Shown piece by piece: positions 16,709 through 26,079 of a stretch of 64,000 bases of DNA (the first letter of the stretch is position 1; the number at the start of each line of letters is the position of its first letter). Origin of the DNA: Alkalicoccobacillus porphyridii (GTDB lineage: Bacteria > Bacillota > Bacilli > Bacillales > Bacillaceae_D); the NCBI RefSeq assembly GCF_007293315.1, contig NZ_VLXZ01000003.1, positions 310,001-374,000 of the forward strand, read 5' to 3'. The position numbers and the translations under genes were made by a program. Under the pieces are notes generated by a model. It had not been told where the DNA came from. It saw nothing but the letters and a program-made list of their open reading frames with translations, and searched no databases.

Positions 16709-16783
16709 GTACCATTCAACGGGAATAACTGGTGCATCAAGCCTCTTCTCGCAGTATTTGATCATATAATAGGTACCATTCAC
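16704..16783 (+). promoter_or_regulatory. 15-bp direct repeat between LytTR gene and ABC genes
   Basis: AATAGGTACCATTCA occurs at 16704-16718 and again at 16768-16782, 64 bases (about six helical turns) apart. LytTR proteins bind direct repeats, and this pair lies right in front of the ABC gene, so it is a candidate binding site. The first copy overlaps the end of the LytTR gene. Confidence 0.5.
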
Positions 16784-16873
16784 TGTGATTTGGGTACATC
16801 TCGTTTGAAATCTAATGCTTGCTTACCTCCTCAGAGCTATGATGAAGGCAAGACAAACGAAGGAGGATTTCAA

Positions 16874-17722
16874 ATGATGAACGCAGTCGAAGTAACGGGA
16901 ATGAAAAAAGTATTTGGTTCACATACCGCCATAAACAATGTGACGCTTACCGTAAAAAAAGGAGAAATTTTTGGATTACTTGGTCCAAGTGGATCTGGCA
17001 AAACAACCACTAACAAAATATTAACGGGGGAACTAAAGCCTACTTCCGGTGAGGTGAAGGTGCTCGGAATGAACTCAACAAAGTTTGGTACTTCAGAGTT
17101 CAAATCTAAGATTGGCATCTTATCCGATAACAGCTCTTTGTATGAGCGTCTGACTGTTTATGATAACTTAAAGCTATTTTGTAAATTATATGGTGCGCCC
17201 TTAGAACAAATTGACGTGCTGCTTAAGGAAGTTAATCTTCAGGAGGCGCGGTCAAAAACCGTGTCGAAGTTATCCAAAGGCATGAAGCAACGTGTCTTAC
17301 TAGCTAAAGCTCTCATTCACAAGCCTGAGCTCGTCTTTTTAGACGAACCAACATCTGCCCTTGACCCTGGAAATATGGCTCATATTCATCGCGGGTTGCA
17401 AAGGTTAAATGAAGCAGGAACCACTATCTTTTTAACCACTCATAATATGGAGGAAGCAACAGAGTTATGCGATCGTGTAGCCTTTCTTCACAATGGAGAG
17501 CTGCAAGAGATAGACACACCTTCTGCCCTGCGCTATAAATACTCAACCCATGCGTTTCATGTGGAAACCTTTGCAGGTGAACAGCTTGTCATCAAAAACG
17601 AACCAAAGAATGCAGATCACATTAACGAATTAATCATAAACAATCAAATCAAAACCATGCATACCGATCACCCGACCCTTGGTCAAATCTTCCTCAAAGT
17701 AACTGGAAAGGAGCTGGTATAA
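16874..17722 (+). CDS. ABC transporter ATP-binding protein
   Basis: 282 residues. Walker A GPSGSGKT (38-45), LYERLTVYDN (89-98), signature LSKGMKQ (133-139), Walker B LVFLDEP (153-159), D-loop SALD, switch His in TTHNMEEA. About 75 residues follow the ATPase core, as in ABC-2 exporters. AAGGAGG lies eight bases before the ATG at 16874; the longer reading from 16790 has no such site. Its stop overlaps the start of the permease by one base (TAATG). Probably a NatA-like exporter subunit; the cargo (drug, peptide or ion) is unknown. Confidence 0.9.
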   Translation: MMNAVEVTGMKKVFGSHTAINNVTLTVKKGEIFGLLGPSGSGKTTTNKILTGELKPTSGEVKVLGMNSTKFGTSEFKSKIGILSDNSSLYERLTVYDNLKLFCKLYGAPLEQIDVLLKEVNLQEARSKTVSKLSKGMKQRVLLAKALIHKPELVFLDEPTSALDPGNMAHIHRGLQRLNEAGTTIFLTTHNMEEATELCDRVAFLHNGELQEIDTPSALRYKYSTHAFHVETFAGEQLVIKNEPKNADHINELIINNQIKTMHTDHPTLGQIFLKVTGKELV

Positions 17723-18417
17723 TGAACATTCAACGCATATCCGCCATCTTCGAAAAAGACATGAGAGATTTTATGAAGAATATGATGCTACTTGTTATGC
17801 CAGGTATCCCGATTGCGATGGCCTTACTTTATGGTCAGCTAGGTGAGGACGCTGTGCCCATTGAAATGATCTATATTATCGTCGGTTCTGCTTTTTCAGC
17901 CGTGACCAGTGCCATTATGATGACCATGATGGCCGAAGAAAATGAGAAGAATACATTACGAGGGTTGATTCAATCCCCAGCTTCATTTGTAGACATTCTT
18001 ATTGGAAAAAGCCTAGTTACCGCCATTATAACCTTTGTCGCTCTTACAATATCTCTAGTCATTATTGATATTGATCCGTTTTTAGACTTCAGAGTGATGA
18101 TTGGACTACTTTTACTGTTTCTGTTCTTTCTGCTGCTTGGTATCGGAATTGGTCTGTTCTCAAATACACTTGCCTCAACGTCCGTTTACCTAATGCCCGT
18201 CATGTTTCTGTTTGGTTTTACTCCATTGTATACGTCTCTTGGAGTCTTTGATGAAGATAGTATCATCACGACAATCTTTTCTTACTTTCCCATTTTGCAG
18301 GCCATTGAAATCCATGATAGCAGCTCATGGCTACCTCTAGGCATACTGTCACTATGGGTTATTGGTTCAGCGATCTTTGTTATTATTTGCTTTAAGAAAA
18401 CAACCACGGATGACTAA
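17722..18417 (+). CDS. ABC-2 type transporter permease
   Basis: 231 residues with six predicted membrane helices and the ABC-2 coupling region EENEKNTLRGLIQSPASFVD at about residues 73-92. Translationally coupled to the ATPase gene. Short for an ABC-2 permease but complete, with a polar C-terminal tail KKTTTDD. Together with 15761 and 16874 it forms a regulator-exporter unit. Confidence 0.85.
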   Translation: MNIQRISAIFEKDMRDFMKNMMLLVMPGIPIAMALLYGQLGEDAVPIEMIYIIVGSAFSAVTSAIMMTMMAEENEKNTLRGLIQSPASFVDILIGKSLVTAIITFVALTISLVIIDIDPFLDFRVMIGLLLLFLFFLLLGIGIGLFSNTLASTSVYLMPVMFLFGFTPLYTSLGVFDEDSIITTIFSYFPILQAIEIHDSSSWLPLGILSLWVIGSAIFVIICFKKTTTDD

Positions 18418-18429
18418 GAAGGGTTTTAG

Positions 18430-18472
18430 ACTGGCCACCTGCGAATGCTGGGTGGTTGGTCATTTTCTTATT
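18430..18472 (+). terminator. Terminator of the LytTR-ABC unit
   Basis: GACTGGCCACC pairs (with three G-U or weak pairs) with GGTGGTTGGTC across a ten-base loop; followed by ATTTTCTT. Confidence 0.6.
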
Positions 18473-18608
18473 AAGAGAACACCATGTGAAAATGGTTTCA
18501 TGAAAAAACTCTAAGGAAATGGACAATTATGAAGACTGGAAATGATGGAAACTCCCGATCGTAGCTTTATATCTTCATAAATCAAACTCTCTATTAAGAG
18601 TAAAACCA

Positions 18609-18860
18609 ATGGAAAGAGGAATCATTTTTATTAGAATGGGGTCTCTCACCATCCTAATCCCTACATTTATACTGTTGTTAAACGGTTACTTATCTCAGAC
18701 ACTTGTTTTTAGTATGGCTATTATTCTTCTAGTAATTACTATAACTACAATTACAATTCTAGAAATAAAACTGGAGAAGAAATGGAGCGCTTTTCTTTCA
18801 GTTATCTCGGGCTCCTTTGCACTTCTTATTGCAATATATATGCTGTTTTCTAATTCTTAA
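18609..18860 (+). CDS. Small membrane protein, 83 aa
   Basis: Three predicted membrane helices (about residues 10-28, 31-52 and 60-80) with a single charged turn EIKLEKKW. The ribosome site is weak (AAGAG, eight to nine bases upstream) and an internal ATG at codon 10 is possible. No family recognised; kept because it is a coherent membrane protein in an otherwise empty gap. Confidence 0.5.
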   Translation: MERGIIFIRMGSLTILIPTFILLLNGYLSQTLVFSMAIILLVITITTITILEIKLEKKWSAFLSVISGSFALLIAIYMLFSNS

Positions 18861-18994
18861 GATATTTATGATGCCATGACTGATTATGTAGAATACTTTA
18901 ACGGATTAGTTGATAGCCTAATATACAAGGGAGAGAAGATACACTCTTTCTCCCTCAGTCTTCTTAACTCTCATCTGTTTTGTAATCTAAGAGC

Positions 18995-20359
18995 TTACAC
19001 TAATATCGCTCCCTGCCCCTCCAATATTCCTTGCAACTCCCTCACATCAATGTCACGAGGATTACATTCCTGTTTATTAGCAATGGCTGCTGCAGCCCCT
19101 GCCGCTTCTCCGAGAGCAAGGCAGATTGCTTGCACCCTAAAAGAACCTAGTGCTTCGTGTGTAGCGGAAATGCAGCGGCCAGCTACGAGGAGGTTGTGAA
19201 GCCCTTTTGGTAATAAGGAACGGTATGGGATATCATAGTGGGTTCCTTTTGGTAGCTTATAAATTTCTGTGGTGTTTGAATCGGGAGAATGGATATCAAT
19301 CATATAGCATGACTGAGCGATACAGTCATCAAACTGTTTAAGCTCAACAATGTCTTCCTGTGTGATTACATAGTCGCCAATCACTCTACGTGTTTCACGA
19401 ATGCCTATTTGCGGAGCGGTTTGTAAGAGCTCAGCATGAGTGAAACCAGGTACGTATTCTTTTAGAAAAGCAATGCCATCGAGTACCTGCTCACGTCCGA
19501 TGACCTCGGCTTCTGTTAATTCTTTTGGATCAAGTGCACTTTTCCCCTGAACACGTCCAAAGTTGACACCCACTACCTTTTCCATCCACGGAACCGTGAA
19601 GATGGCTGCGACATGATCTCGGTTCACCTTGGTCAGATAACCGTCTTGTTTTGCTTGGGCGATTTCATCTGCAAAACCTGTTGCATTTAAGTAGAAATGG
19701 CCCTGGTCTGTCTTCCAGTGTCCACGCCGGTTCTGATCATCTAACATCTTTCCGAGCTTCTCCGTTTCTACATTACCAAGTACATACATGAGTGAGGAGG
19801 GCTGTGTGCCTCCATCCTTTTCTCTACCAATCTTGCATTCTGCTCCTGCTCGTTCCGCAAGGTCCCCATCACCGGTTGCATCAATAAAATGCTTAGCCAC
19901 AATAGCTTCCCTACCCGCCTTGCTTTCAATAACAATCGCTTGAATCGTCCCGTTCATAGTTATTGCATCAACTATCGACGTATGACATAGCAATTCAACA
20001 TTCGCTTCTTCTAATAGCTCAAAGGCAAGAATCTTATATTGCTCTGCATTAAACGGCTCCCACCCTTTGCGGTCGGTCATAATCAACCCGCCACGCTCAT
20101 GTAATTTCTGTCGGATCTCTTGAAAAATTCCTCCTGTAATAAATCGCTCCTTGTCATGATATCCGTACGCAAATGACGTCACCATGCCAGCTGTTCCCAT
20201 ACCACCTAAAAAACCATGTGACTCAATTAAGACTGTCCTTGCTCCATTTCGAGCAGAGCTTAAAGCAGCCCCAATACCAGCAGGTCCACCTCCACACACA
20301 ACAACATCTGCCTCTATGCGAACTGGTATCTGGCGTTCTATTTCTTTAATCCTTTTCAT
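18995..20359 (-). CDS. FAD-dependent oxidoreductase (FAD_oxidored family) of a sugar operon
   Basis: 454 residues. N-terminal FAD Rossmann loop ADVVVCGGGPAGIGAALSSA (about residues 17-36), then the family's GFLGGMGTAGMVTSF stretch; FIDATGDGDLAERAG near residues 165-180; late LVAGRCISATHEALGSFR. Members of this family often sit in carbohydrate uptake operons and oxidise or isomerise sugar-derived compounds, but the substrate here is unknown. ATG at 20359 follows GGAGG; the longer frame would run into the upstream permease gene. Last gene of the ABC sugar operon. Confidence 0.85.
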   Translation of the reverse strand: MKRIKEIERQIPVRIEADVVVCGGGPAGIGAALSSARNGARTVLIESHGFLGGMGTAGMVTSFAYGYHDKERFITGGIFQEIRQKLHERGGLIMTDRKGWEPFNAEQYKILAFELLEEANVELLCHTSIVDAITMNGTIQAIVIESKAGREAIVAKHFIDATGDGDLAERAGAECKIGREKDGGTQPSSLMYVLGNVETEKLGKMLDDQNRRGHWKTDQGHFYLNATGFADEIAQAKQDGYLTKVNRDHVAAIFTVPWMEKVVGVNFGRVQGKSALDPKELTEAEVIGREQVLDGIAFLKEYVPGFTHAELLQTAPQIGIRETRRVIGDYVITQEDIVELKQFDDCIAQSCYMIDIHSPDSNTTEIYKLPKGTHYDIPYRSLLPKGLHNLLVAGRCISATHEALGSFRVQAICLALGEAAGAAAAIANKQECNPRDIDVRELQGILEGQGAILV

Positions 20360-20378
20360 TACAATCAATCCTCCGTTT

Positions 20379-21212
20379 TTATTCTTTGGATCCGGACATT
20401 GCCAGGCTCTCAATAAATTGCTTCTGCGCAAAGAAAAAGACAAGTAGCACAGGTAATGTGGCGAGAACAGATGCACTCATGAGTGAACTCCAATCTGTTC
20501 CAGCTTCATCAGTAAAGAGTGAAAGAGCCAGTGGCAATGTCATCAATTCTCTTGAGTTAATAAAAATAAGCGGTTCCAAAAACTCATTCCAGTTAGTTAA
20601 GAAGGTGAAAATGGTCACTGTTGCTAGGGCCGGTTTTGAGAGTGGTAGCATAATTTGCAAGAAAATTCGAAAGCGTGAACAGCCATCAATTTTCGCCGCA
20701 TCCTCTAGCTCTGCAGGAACCTGGCGGAAGAACTGTCGCATAACAAATATGCCAAACGCTCCACCAGCGCCAAAGATAGGGATCAGAATAAGCGGCATAT
20801 GCGTGTCAATCCATCCAAGCTCTCTCATAAACAGAAACAATGGGATGATGGTCACTTCACCTGGAATCATCATGACGCTTAGGAACAGAAGAAACATGAC
20901 ATTCCTGCCCTTAAACGGAATACGCGCAAAAGCATATCCTGCCATAGACGCAAGCATTACCGTGCCTATGGTTACAAGAGCGCCTATATAGATGCTATTA
21001 AACATCTGTTGTAAAAAGTAAGTACTGCTAAGCACCTCAATATAGCTACCAAATTGGATGGGGTTTGGAATAAAGGTAGGCGGAAATGAAAAGATCTGAT
21101 TCGGATCCTTTAGTGATGTCGTCAGCATCCAGACGAATGGCAATAACATGAGAGCAGATACAGCCACCAATAGACTATAACGAACAATAAAGGAAGTAAG
21201 ATTAATCTTCAT
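20379..21212 (-). CDS. Carbohydrate ABC transporter permease (MalG type)
   Basis: 277 residues, six membrane helices. The EAA loop that docks on the ATPase is seen at about residues 169-195 (LEDAAKIDGCSRFRIFLQI then LPLSKPALATV). N-terminus YSLLVAVSALMLLPFVWMLT is typical of CUT1 MalG-like subunits. The ATG lies inside the end of the upstream permease gene (11-base overlap). No ATPase gene is in the operon, as is normal for Bacillus CUT1 importers that share MsmX-type ATPases. Confidence 0.92.
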   Translation of the reverse strand: MKINLTSFIVRYSLLVAVSALMLLPFVWMLTTSLKDPNQIFSFPPTFIPNPIQFGSYIEVLSSTYFLQQMFNSIYIGALVTIGTVMLASMAGYAFARIPFKGRNVMFLLFLSVMMIPGEVTIIPLFLFMRELGWIDTHMPLILIPIFGAGGAFGIFVMRQFFRQVPAELEDAAKIDGCSRFRIFLQIMLPLSKPALATVTIFTFLTNWNEFLEPLIFINSRELMTLPLALSLFTDEAGTDWSSLMSASVLATLPVLLVFFFAQKQFIESLAMSGSKE

Positions 21213-22134
21213 TGTAGACCCACCTCTTTCTCAGCGACCATTGAACCAATGTGAAAGCAAATATAATAAAAAACAAGATAAACGCTGCAGCTGCCGCATA
21301 GCCCATTTCAAATAATCGGAACGACTTTTCCCAAATGTAATACACAATCACTTTTGTGCTATTTTCAGGACCCCCGCGTGTCATGACGAAGATTTGCGCA
21401 AAGATTTTCATCGCACCAATTATGGTAATAATCGTTGCAAGGAAAATAGTTGGCGAAATAATCGGTAACGTAATGTTACGGAACTGACGCCACCTCCCTG
21501 CACCATCAATCCGGGCAGCCTCATATAAATTATTTGGAACCATCTGCAAACCTGCCAAAAAAAGTACCATATTTAATCCAACATTCTTTAATACACTTGT
21601 GATCACAACAACAGGCATGGCAAGGCTGCTATTATAAAGCCACGCTTGCTGATCTATACCAATTAGTGCAAGTATAGAATTCACAAATCCAAAGTCCGTT
21701 GCAAACATGTATTTCCATACAATTGCCCAAACGACTAAGGAGGTGACAACAGGTACAAACATAATTGTTCTGAATATACCCATTCCTGGAATGGGATGTC
21801 GAAGTAACAATGCCAGACTCAGTGCTAAAGCTATATTTAAAGGAACAAGGCCAGCAGTAAATACAATCGTATTTTTCATCACTTGACCAAATTCAGGATC
21901 TTGAACAATGGCTTGATAATTAGCTGTCCCAACAAACTCGGCTTGGCCTAGCAACGGCCAGTCAGTCAAGCTCATATAAAACGCAAAACCGATTGGAATA
22001 AACATAAAGATGGTAAATCCAAGTAACATCGGGCTGATAAATAGCCAACCCGATAGCGTGTCTTGATTAATCCACGTTATTTTTTGTAAACCATCTCGCT
22101 TCTTGTTCACCTTCGCATTTACATCCAAACTCAT
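21202..22134 (-). CDS. Sugar ABC transporter permease (MalF/UgpA type)
   Basis: 310 residues, six membrane helices. N-terminal SGWLFISPMLLGFTIFMFIP is characteristic of CUT1 MalF-like permeases; the EAA motif LYEAARIDGAGRWRQFRNI lies at about residues 199-217. GGGGTGA six bases upstream of the ATG. Between the binding-protein gene (28 bases upstream) and the MalG-type permease (overlapping). Confidence 0.92.
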   Translation of the reverse strand: MSLDVNAKVNKKRDGLQKITWINQDTLSGWLFISPMLLGFTIFMFIPIGFAFYMSLTDWPLLGQAEFVGTANYQAIVQDPEFGQVMKNTIVFTAGLVPLNIALALSLALLLRHPIPGMGIFRTIMFVPVVTSLVVWAIVWKYMFATDFGFVNSILALIGIDQQAWLYNSSLAMPVVVITSVLKNVGLNMVLFLAGLQMVPNNLYEAARIDGAGRWRQFRNITLPIISPTIFLATIITIIGAMKIFAQIFVMTRGGPENSTKVIVYYIWEKSFRLFEMGYAAAAAFILFFIIFAFTLVQWSLRKRWVYNED

Positions 22135-22162
22135 ACCTACTCACCCCAAGACACTATGCTTA

Positions 22163-23431
22163 TCATTGTTCAACTAATGGATTAATGTTATCTTCCATTT
22201 GTTGCAAAATCTCATCTGTATCCTTTGTTTGACCAAATAGCTGATCGAATCCCTGAAGAATGTGGTTATCAATATTTTGCCATTCTGGATGGATCGGCAA
22301 GACACGAGACTCTTCACTTAAGTCCAAAATGGTTGTTTCGATACTTTCTCGTGGTGGATTACCAGGCTGTTCAATAAATGCATCTGATTCAAGAACCGAT
22401 GTACGTGGTGGCGCAAAGTACGTAGATGTCGCTTCCATTCCTTCTTGACTTGCAAAGAAACGAATCAAATCAAGCGCTTCCTCTGGATACTCACTTCCAT
22501 CAAACATGACATAGCCAGCCTGCCCTAGGATTGGCGAACGCCCTTGTGATCCAAGTGGAACTGGCGCAATATCCCATTCAAAGTCATCAATTCCCCTTGC
22601 AGTAGAAACATAGCTATACACATCGAAAAACATACCAATGTTGCCAGCCTCAAACGCAACTTGGTCACCAGCTCGAGGGTGAGACATGTCTTCAAACATC
22701 ATTCGCTTCAGCATGTCAAAGGTGCTAATACCTGCCTCACTATTCCAGGTAAATTCCGTCATATCCTCGTTAAAAAGATCTCCACCTTCTGCACGTGTAT
22801 GGGCCAGTAAGTTCTCCCACGTCTCCCATGCCCGGAAGAAATTAGCTCCATATACCCCTTCTTCCTCAGCGATAATCGCTGCTGACTCTTCAAACACTTC
22901 CCATGTCCATTCACCGCTTGCCTCAAGCTCCTGAGGCGTAGGTAGATCATTTTCTTCAAATAGTGTCTTATTATAATAAATAATGTGAGGTGGACTGGAG
23001 AAAGGGATCCCATACAATGAGTCGCCTTCTTCATACTGCGTAATGGTTCCAGGCAGAATGTCATCAAATTCAAATGCCGGGTCATCCTTTAGTGCTGAAA
23101 TGTCTTGTAAAATACCATTTTCAATGAATTGTGGAACCATACGTTCAGCTGCCCAGCCAATATCGGGCAATTCTCTCCCAGCAGCAAGTACAGTCGTATT
23201 CTGTTGATAATCAGGAAAAGGTGTTGTTTGAATCGTCACGTTCACATGTGGATTGTCCTCATAATAAACATCTAACAACTCTTCATACACTGCGATGTGA
23301 TTTTCATTTCCCCATGTCGAGAAGGTCAATTCAATTTGTTCATCTCCATTGGCGTTTGTATCTGCTCCGCCTGATGATGAACAACCCGCTACAACAAACA
23401 ATGCTGCAACACTTACTCCCCATTTTTTCAT
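22163..23431 (-). CDS. Sugar ABC transporter substrate-binding lipoprotein
   Basis: 422 residues. Signal peptide MKKWGVSVAALFVVAGC with lipobox VAGC, then a Ser/Gly/Asn linker. Mature part is a family-1 extracellular solute-binding protein: IELTFSTWGNENHIAVYEEL, NVTIQTTPFPDYQQN, AAGRELPDIGW, and later GQAGYVMFDGSEYPEEALDL. First gene of the operon SBP - MalF - MalG - FAD oxidoreductase. A cre-like site lies 39-52 bases upstream. The sugar is unknown; the nearby GH43-like secreted protein suggests a plant or fructan-type oligosaccharide. Confidence 0.92.
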   Translation of the reverse strand: MKKWGVSVAALFVVAGCSSSGGADTNANGDEQIELTFSTWGNENHIAVYEELLDVYYEDNPHVNVTIQTTPFPDYQQNTTVLAAGRELPDIGWAAERMVPQFIENGILQDISALKDDPAFEFDDILPGTITQYEEGDSLYGIPFSSPPHIIYYNKTLFEENDLPTPQELEASGEWTWEVFEESAAIIAEEEGVYGANFFRAWETWENLLAHTRAEGGDLFNEDMTEFTWNSEAGISTFDMLKRMMFEDMSHPRAGDQVAFEAGNIGMFFDVYSYVSTARGIDDFEWDIAPVPLGSQGRSPILGQAGYVMFDGSEYPEEALDLIRFFASQEGMEATSTYFAPPRTSVLESDAFIEQPGNPPRESIETTILDLSEESRVLPIHPEWQNIDNHILQGFDQLFGQTKDTDEILQQMEDNINPLVEQ

Positions 23432-23469
23432 AGCCTAGCCCCCTTTACTGTTCTTATAGACAGCTTAAA

Positions 23470-23483
23470 ATAAAGCGCTTTCA
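23470..23483 (-). promoter_or_regulatory. cre-like CcpA site upstream of sugar operon
   Basis: Minus strand TGAAAGCGCTTTAT, with the AAAGCGCTTT core of catabolite-responsive elements. The identical 14-mer lies at 34595 on the plus strand in front of the TRAP operon. Confidence 0.65.
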
Positions 23484-23518
23484 TTTTTTAGGTACCTCTC
23501 TTAAGATTTAGTATCTTT

Positions 23519-25258
23519 TTATAAGGTAATCGGAATACATATTGTCACCTTTGTTCCTACGCCACGTTCGCTTTCAACCGTAAGTCCATATGGCTCTCCT
23601 AACAATAGATTCAACCTCTCTGCAATATTCGCTAACGCAATCCGATTGCCATCATGAAACTGTTGTTGCTTTGTTCTGATCCTCTGCAGTTGTTCTAACT
23701 CCATACCTTGTCCACTATCTGCCACTTGAATATAGCACTTACCGTCTTCTTGCCATCCTTTAATACAAATGTCGCCTTTGATGCCACCATGTATGTGTCC
23801 ATGTTCAATTGCATTTTCTAATAATGGTTGTATCGTAAGCTTCGGAATTTTTATTGTAAGTAATTTTTCAGGTACAGAAATAGAGAAAGTAAGCTGACCT
23901 TCCAAGCGCTTCTGTTGAATACTTACATAAGATTCAACAAAAGCTAGCTCGTCCTTTAATGGGACAAATCGTGTTTTCTGATCAATACTATAGCGAATTA
24001 ATTTCCCTAAAGATGCGACCATATCAGAAATCTCGTATTCTCTCTTAGTGATCGCCATCATGTTAATATGCTCCAATGTGTTATAGATAAAATGTGGGTT
24101 CATTTGGCTTTGGAGAGCTTTGATCTCTGCTTCTTTTTCTCGTATTTCAGTTCGATATACACGTGCAATTAATTCATTGATTTGTTCCATCATATGATTA
24201 AAACTAACCGACAATTGTCCTAGCTCATCCTTTGAATATGTTTTGATTCTATGATTGAACTCCCCTTTTTCCGCCAATGCCATATGATGACGCAACTCAA
24301 AAATTGGTTTCGTTAAACGTCGTTCCGCAAGTAGTCCTAACATAATAATAAGCACTGTCGCTGCTGCCATTAATCCTAATGTAAACATACGAAGCGACTG
24401 TGAAGCACCGAAAATCTTATGTTCAGGTAAAAACACAATGGTTTGTACTTCTCCTCCTGGAGTTTCCCGAATGACCGGCAAATACGCGATTCCATCGGCT
24501 ACCACCGATTCTCGCTCCACGAAGTCACTAATGATGTATCCCTCGTTTTGGAGCATTCGATAGACTGGTTTTCCTTTCTCAAAGAACAAATTTCCTTGAT
24601 TATCAATAATACTAATGGACGGGTCTTCTGATAATGAAACATCCTCAAGTAGCGACTCTATAAAAGTTAATTGAATATCGATCTTAATCATTCCCAAATG
24701 GTTAAAGCTTTCAGGATCGCGAATGACACGCCCCACCGAAAAAACATCTGTCTCTGCTAATAGATAGGATGGGTTATGGGTGGGAAGAAGTAATGATCGT
24801 CCATCTCCTACCATAAGTGTCTGATGCCACTCATCCTTCACATCGTTTGTCATACGGTGAACAGACCGAGGAGAACCTAGATTGCCAAACAAACTACCAT
24901 CGTTAGCCATTATATGAATACCTGATAATTCTTGACGATTGTAGGACAACGTTGATAAAAACGAACTCATTCGCTCAAGCTCATCTGTTTTAGGAAAGGT
25001 ATAGTGAGTTGGGTCTTCATGATCCTGTAATATAGCCAAGACTTCTCGATCATATAATGGTAAAAGCGAGAGTCTGTGCATTTCTTCAATATACGCATTA
25101 ACATTTTGGTTTACCTGATCAATAATTTGGACAGTGAAGCGATAGGTTTGATCCTCTAAGGTTTTAGAAAAGTAGTAATAGGTGACCATACCTAATACAT
25201 TTAAAGGGATTAGTACGATACATAAAAACAAAACAATAATTTTTTGGCGTAACGCCAT
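23519..25258 (-). CDS. YesM-type sensor histidine kinase
   Basis: 579 residues. Membrane helix at the N-terminus (about 8-30), extracellular sensor of about 250 residues (dCache-like), second membrane helix near residues 280-300, HAMP (RRLTKPIFELRHHMALAEKG), then the His_kinase domain with the phospho-site QMNPHFIYNTLEHINMM and an HATPase domain with ENAIEHG and GQGMEL. It pairs with the YesN-type regulator 34 bases upstream and most likely senses the sugar taken up by the adjacent importer. ATG at 25258 has AAGGAG eight bases upstream; an ATG six codons earlier lies before that site. Confidence 0.9.
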   Translation of the reverse strand: MALRQKIIVLFLCIVLIPLNVLGMVTYYYFSKTLEDQTYRFTVQIIDQVNQNVNAYIEEMHRLSLLPLYDREVLAILQDHEDPTHYTFPKTDELERMSSFLSTLSYNRQELSGIHIMANDGSLFGNLGSPRSVHRMTNDVKDEWHQTLMVGDGRSLLLPTHNPSYLLAETDVFSVGRVIRDPESFNHLGMIKIDIQLTFIESLLEDVSLSEDPSISIIDNQGNLFFEKGKPVYRMLQNEGYIISDFVERESVVADGIAYLPVIRETPGGEVQTIVFLPEHKIFGASQSLRMFTLGLMAAATVLIIMLGLLAERRLTKPIFELRHHMALAEKGEFNHRIKTYSKDELGQLSVSFNHMMEQINELIARVYRTEIREKEAEIKALQSQMNPHFIYNTLEHINMMAITKREYEISDMVASLGKLIRYSIDQKTRFVPLKDELAFVESYVSIQQKRLEGQLTFSISVPEKLLTIKIPKLTIQPLLENAIEHGHIHGGIKGDICIKGWQEDGKCYIQVADSGQGMELEQLQRIRTKQQQFHDGNRIALANIAERLNLLLGEPYGLTVESERGVGTKVTICIPITL

Positions 25259-25292
25259 AGAGGTTGCTCCTTTCATACAAAGATCAGTGGGT

Positions 25293-26000
25293 TCAAGAAT
25301 GGCGGTACTGTGAAGGAGTACAGTTTTTAACTTTTTTAAAAATTTTCATAAAATGCTTTTCACTTTGATAACCAGACATGCGGGCGACCTCGTATACACG
25401 AAGATTGGTTTCCTTCAGTAATTGTTCTGCTCTGTGAATTCGCTTAGCTGTCACATAATGTGAAAAATTCTCTCCCGTTTCATTTTTAAAACATTGGCTA
25501 AAATAACTTGGGTGTAAATGCACAAGCTTAGCTACAGTTTGTAACGAAATTTCCTGATCTATATTACGCTGAATATAAGAATCAACCTGGCGAATCATCT
25601 TGTTCTCACTCGTACTAGTGAAAACTTGGCTAAGACTTCTTTTTACCTCATCAAACGCCAAAATCATCTCTGTCCGCTCAATCGGCTTTAATAAGTATCG
25701 TGTTACCCCCATTTGGATGGCTTTCTGCGCATAAGTAAATTCCTCATGTCCACTAACAATGATAATAGGTAAATTTGGATATTGAGTTCTAACTTCCTTT
25801 ATAAGCGACAATCCATCACGCTTTGGCATCCGAATATCCGTAAGTAATACATCAGGGCAATCATATGTGAGTAATTCTAACGCGCGTTCTCCGTTATCTG
25901 CTTCACCAATGACTTCAAAGTCAGTAACAAGCTGATCTATAAGAGCAACCAACCCTTGACGAATCATTCTCTCATCTTCTGCAATCACGACTTTATACAT
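25293..26000 (-). CDS. YesN-type response regulator with AraC DNA-binding domain
   Basis: 235 residues. Receiver 1-120 with complete pocket: AEDE (acidic pair), LLTDIRMPK (phospho-Asp about residue 55), IIVSGHEEF and LLKPIE (Lys). Residues ~137-233 form an AraC HTH (IQRNIDQEISLQTVAKLVHL, YFSQCFKNETGENFSHYV, VARMSGYQSEKHFMKIFKK). Upstream of and co-directional with its histidine kinase; predicted to activate the sugar operon and perhaps the GH43-like gene. Confidence 0.92.
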   Translation of the reverse strand: MYKVVIAEDERMIRQGLVALIDQLVTDFEVIGEADNGERALELLTYDCPDVLLTDIRMPKRDGLSLIKEVRTQYPNLPIIIVSGHEEFTYAQKAIQMGVTRYLLKPIERTEMILAFDEVKRSLSQVFTSTSENKMIRQVDSYIQRNIDQEISLQTVAKLVHLHPSYFSQCFKNETGENFSHYVTAKRIHRAEQLLKETNLRVYEVARMSGYQSEKHFMKIFKKVKNCTPSQYRHS

Positions 26001-26016
26001 GTCCTCATCTCCTTAT

Positions 26017-26053
26017 CAAAAAAGAACCCCCGTTTTTACAGAAGGTTCCTTTA
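26017..26053 (-). terminator. Terminator after GH43-like gene
   Basis: Minus strand AAGGAACC, loop, GGTTCTTTTTT: short stem with one mismatch and a good T-run, between the GH43-like gene and the response regulator gene. Confidence 0.6.
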
Positions 26054-26079
26054 AACATACACATTCATAGATGGTCAGC

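Noticed and set aside
18876-19199. 107-codon plus-strand frame
   Set aside because: Mostly antisense to the FAD oxidoreductase, whose motifs are clear.
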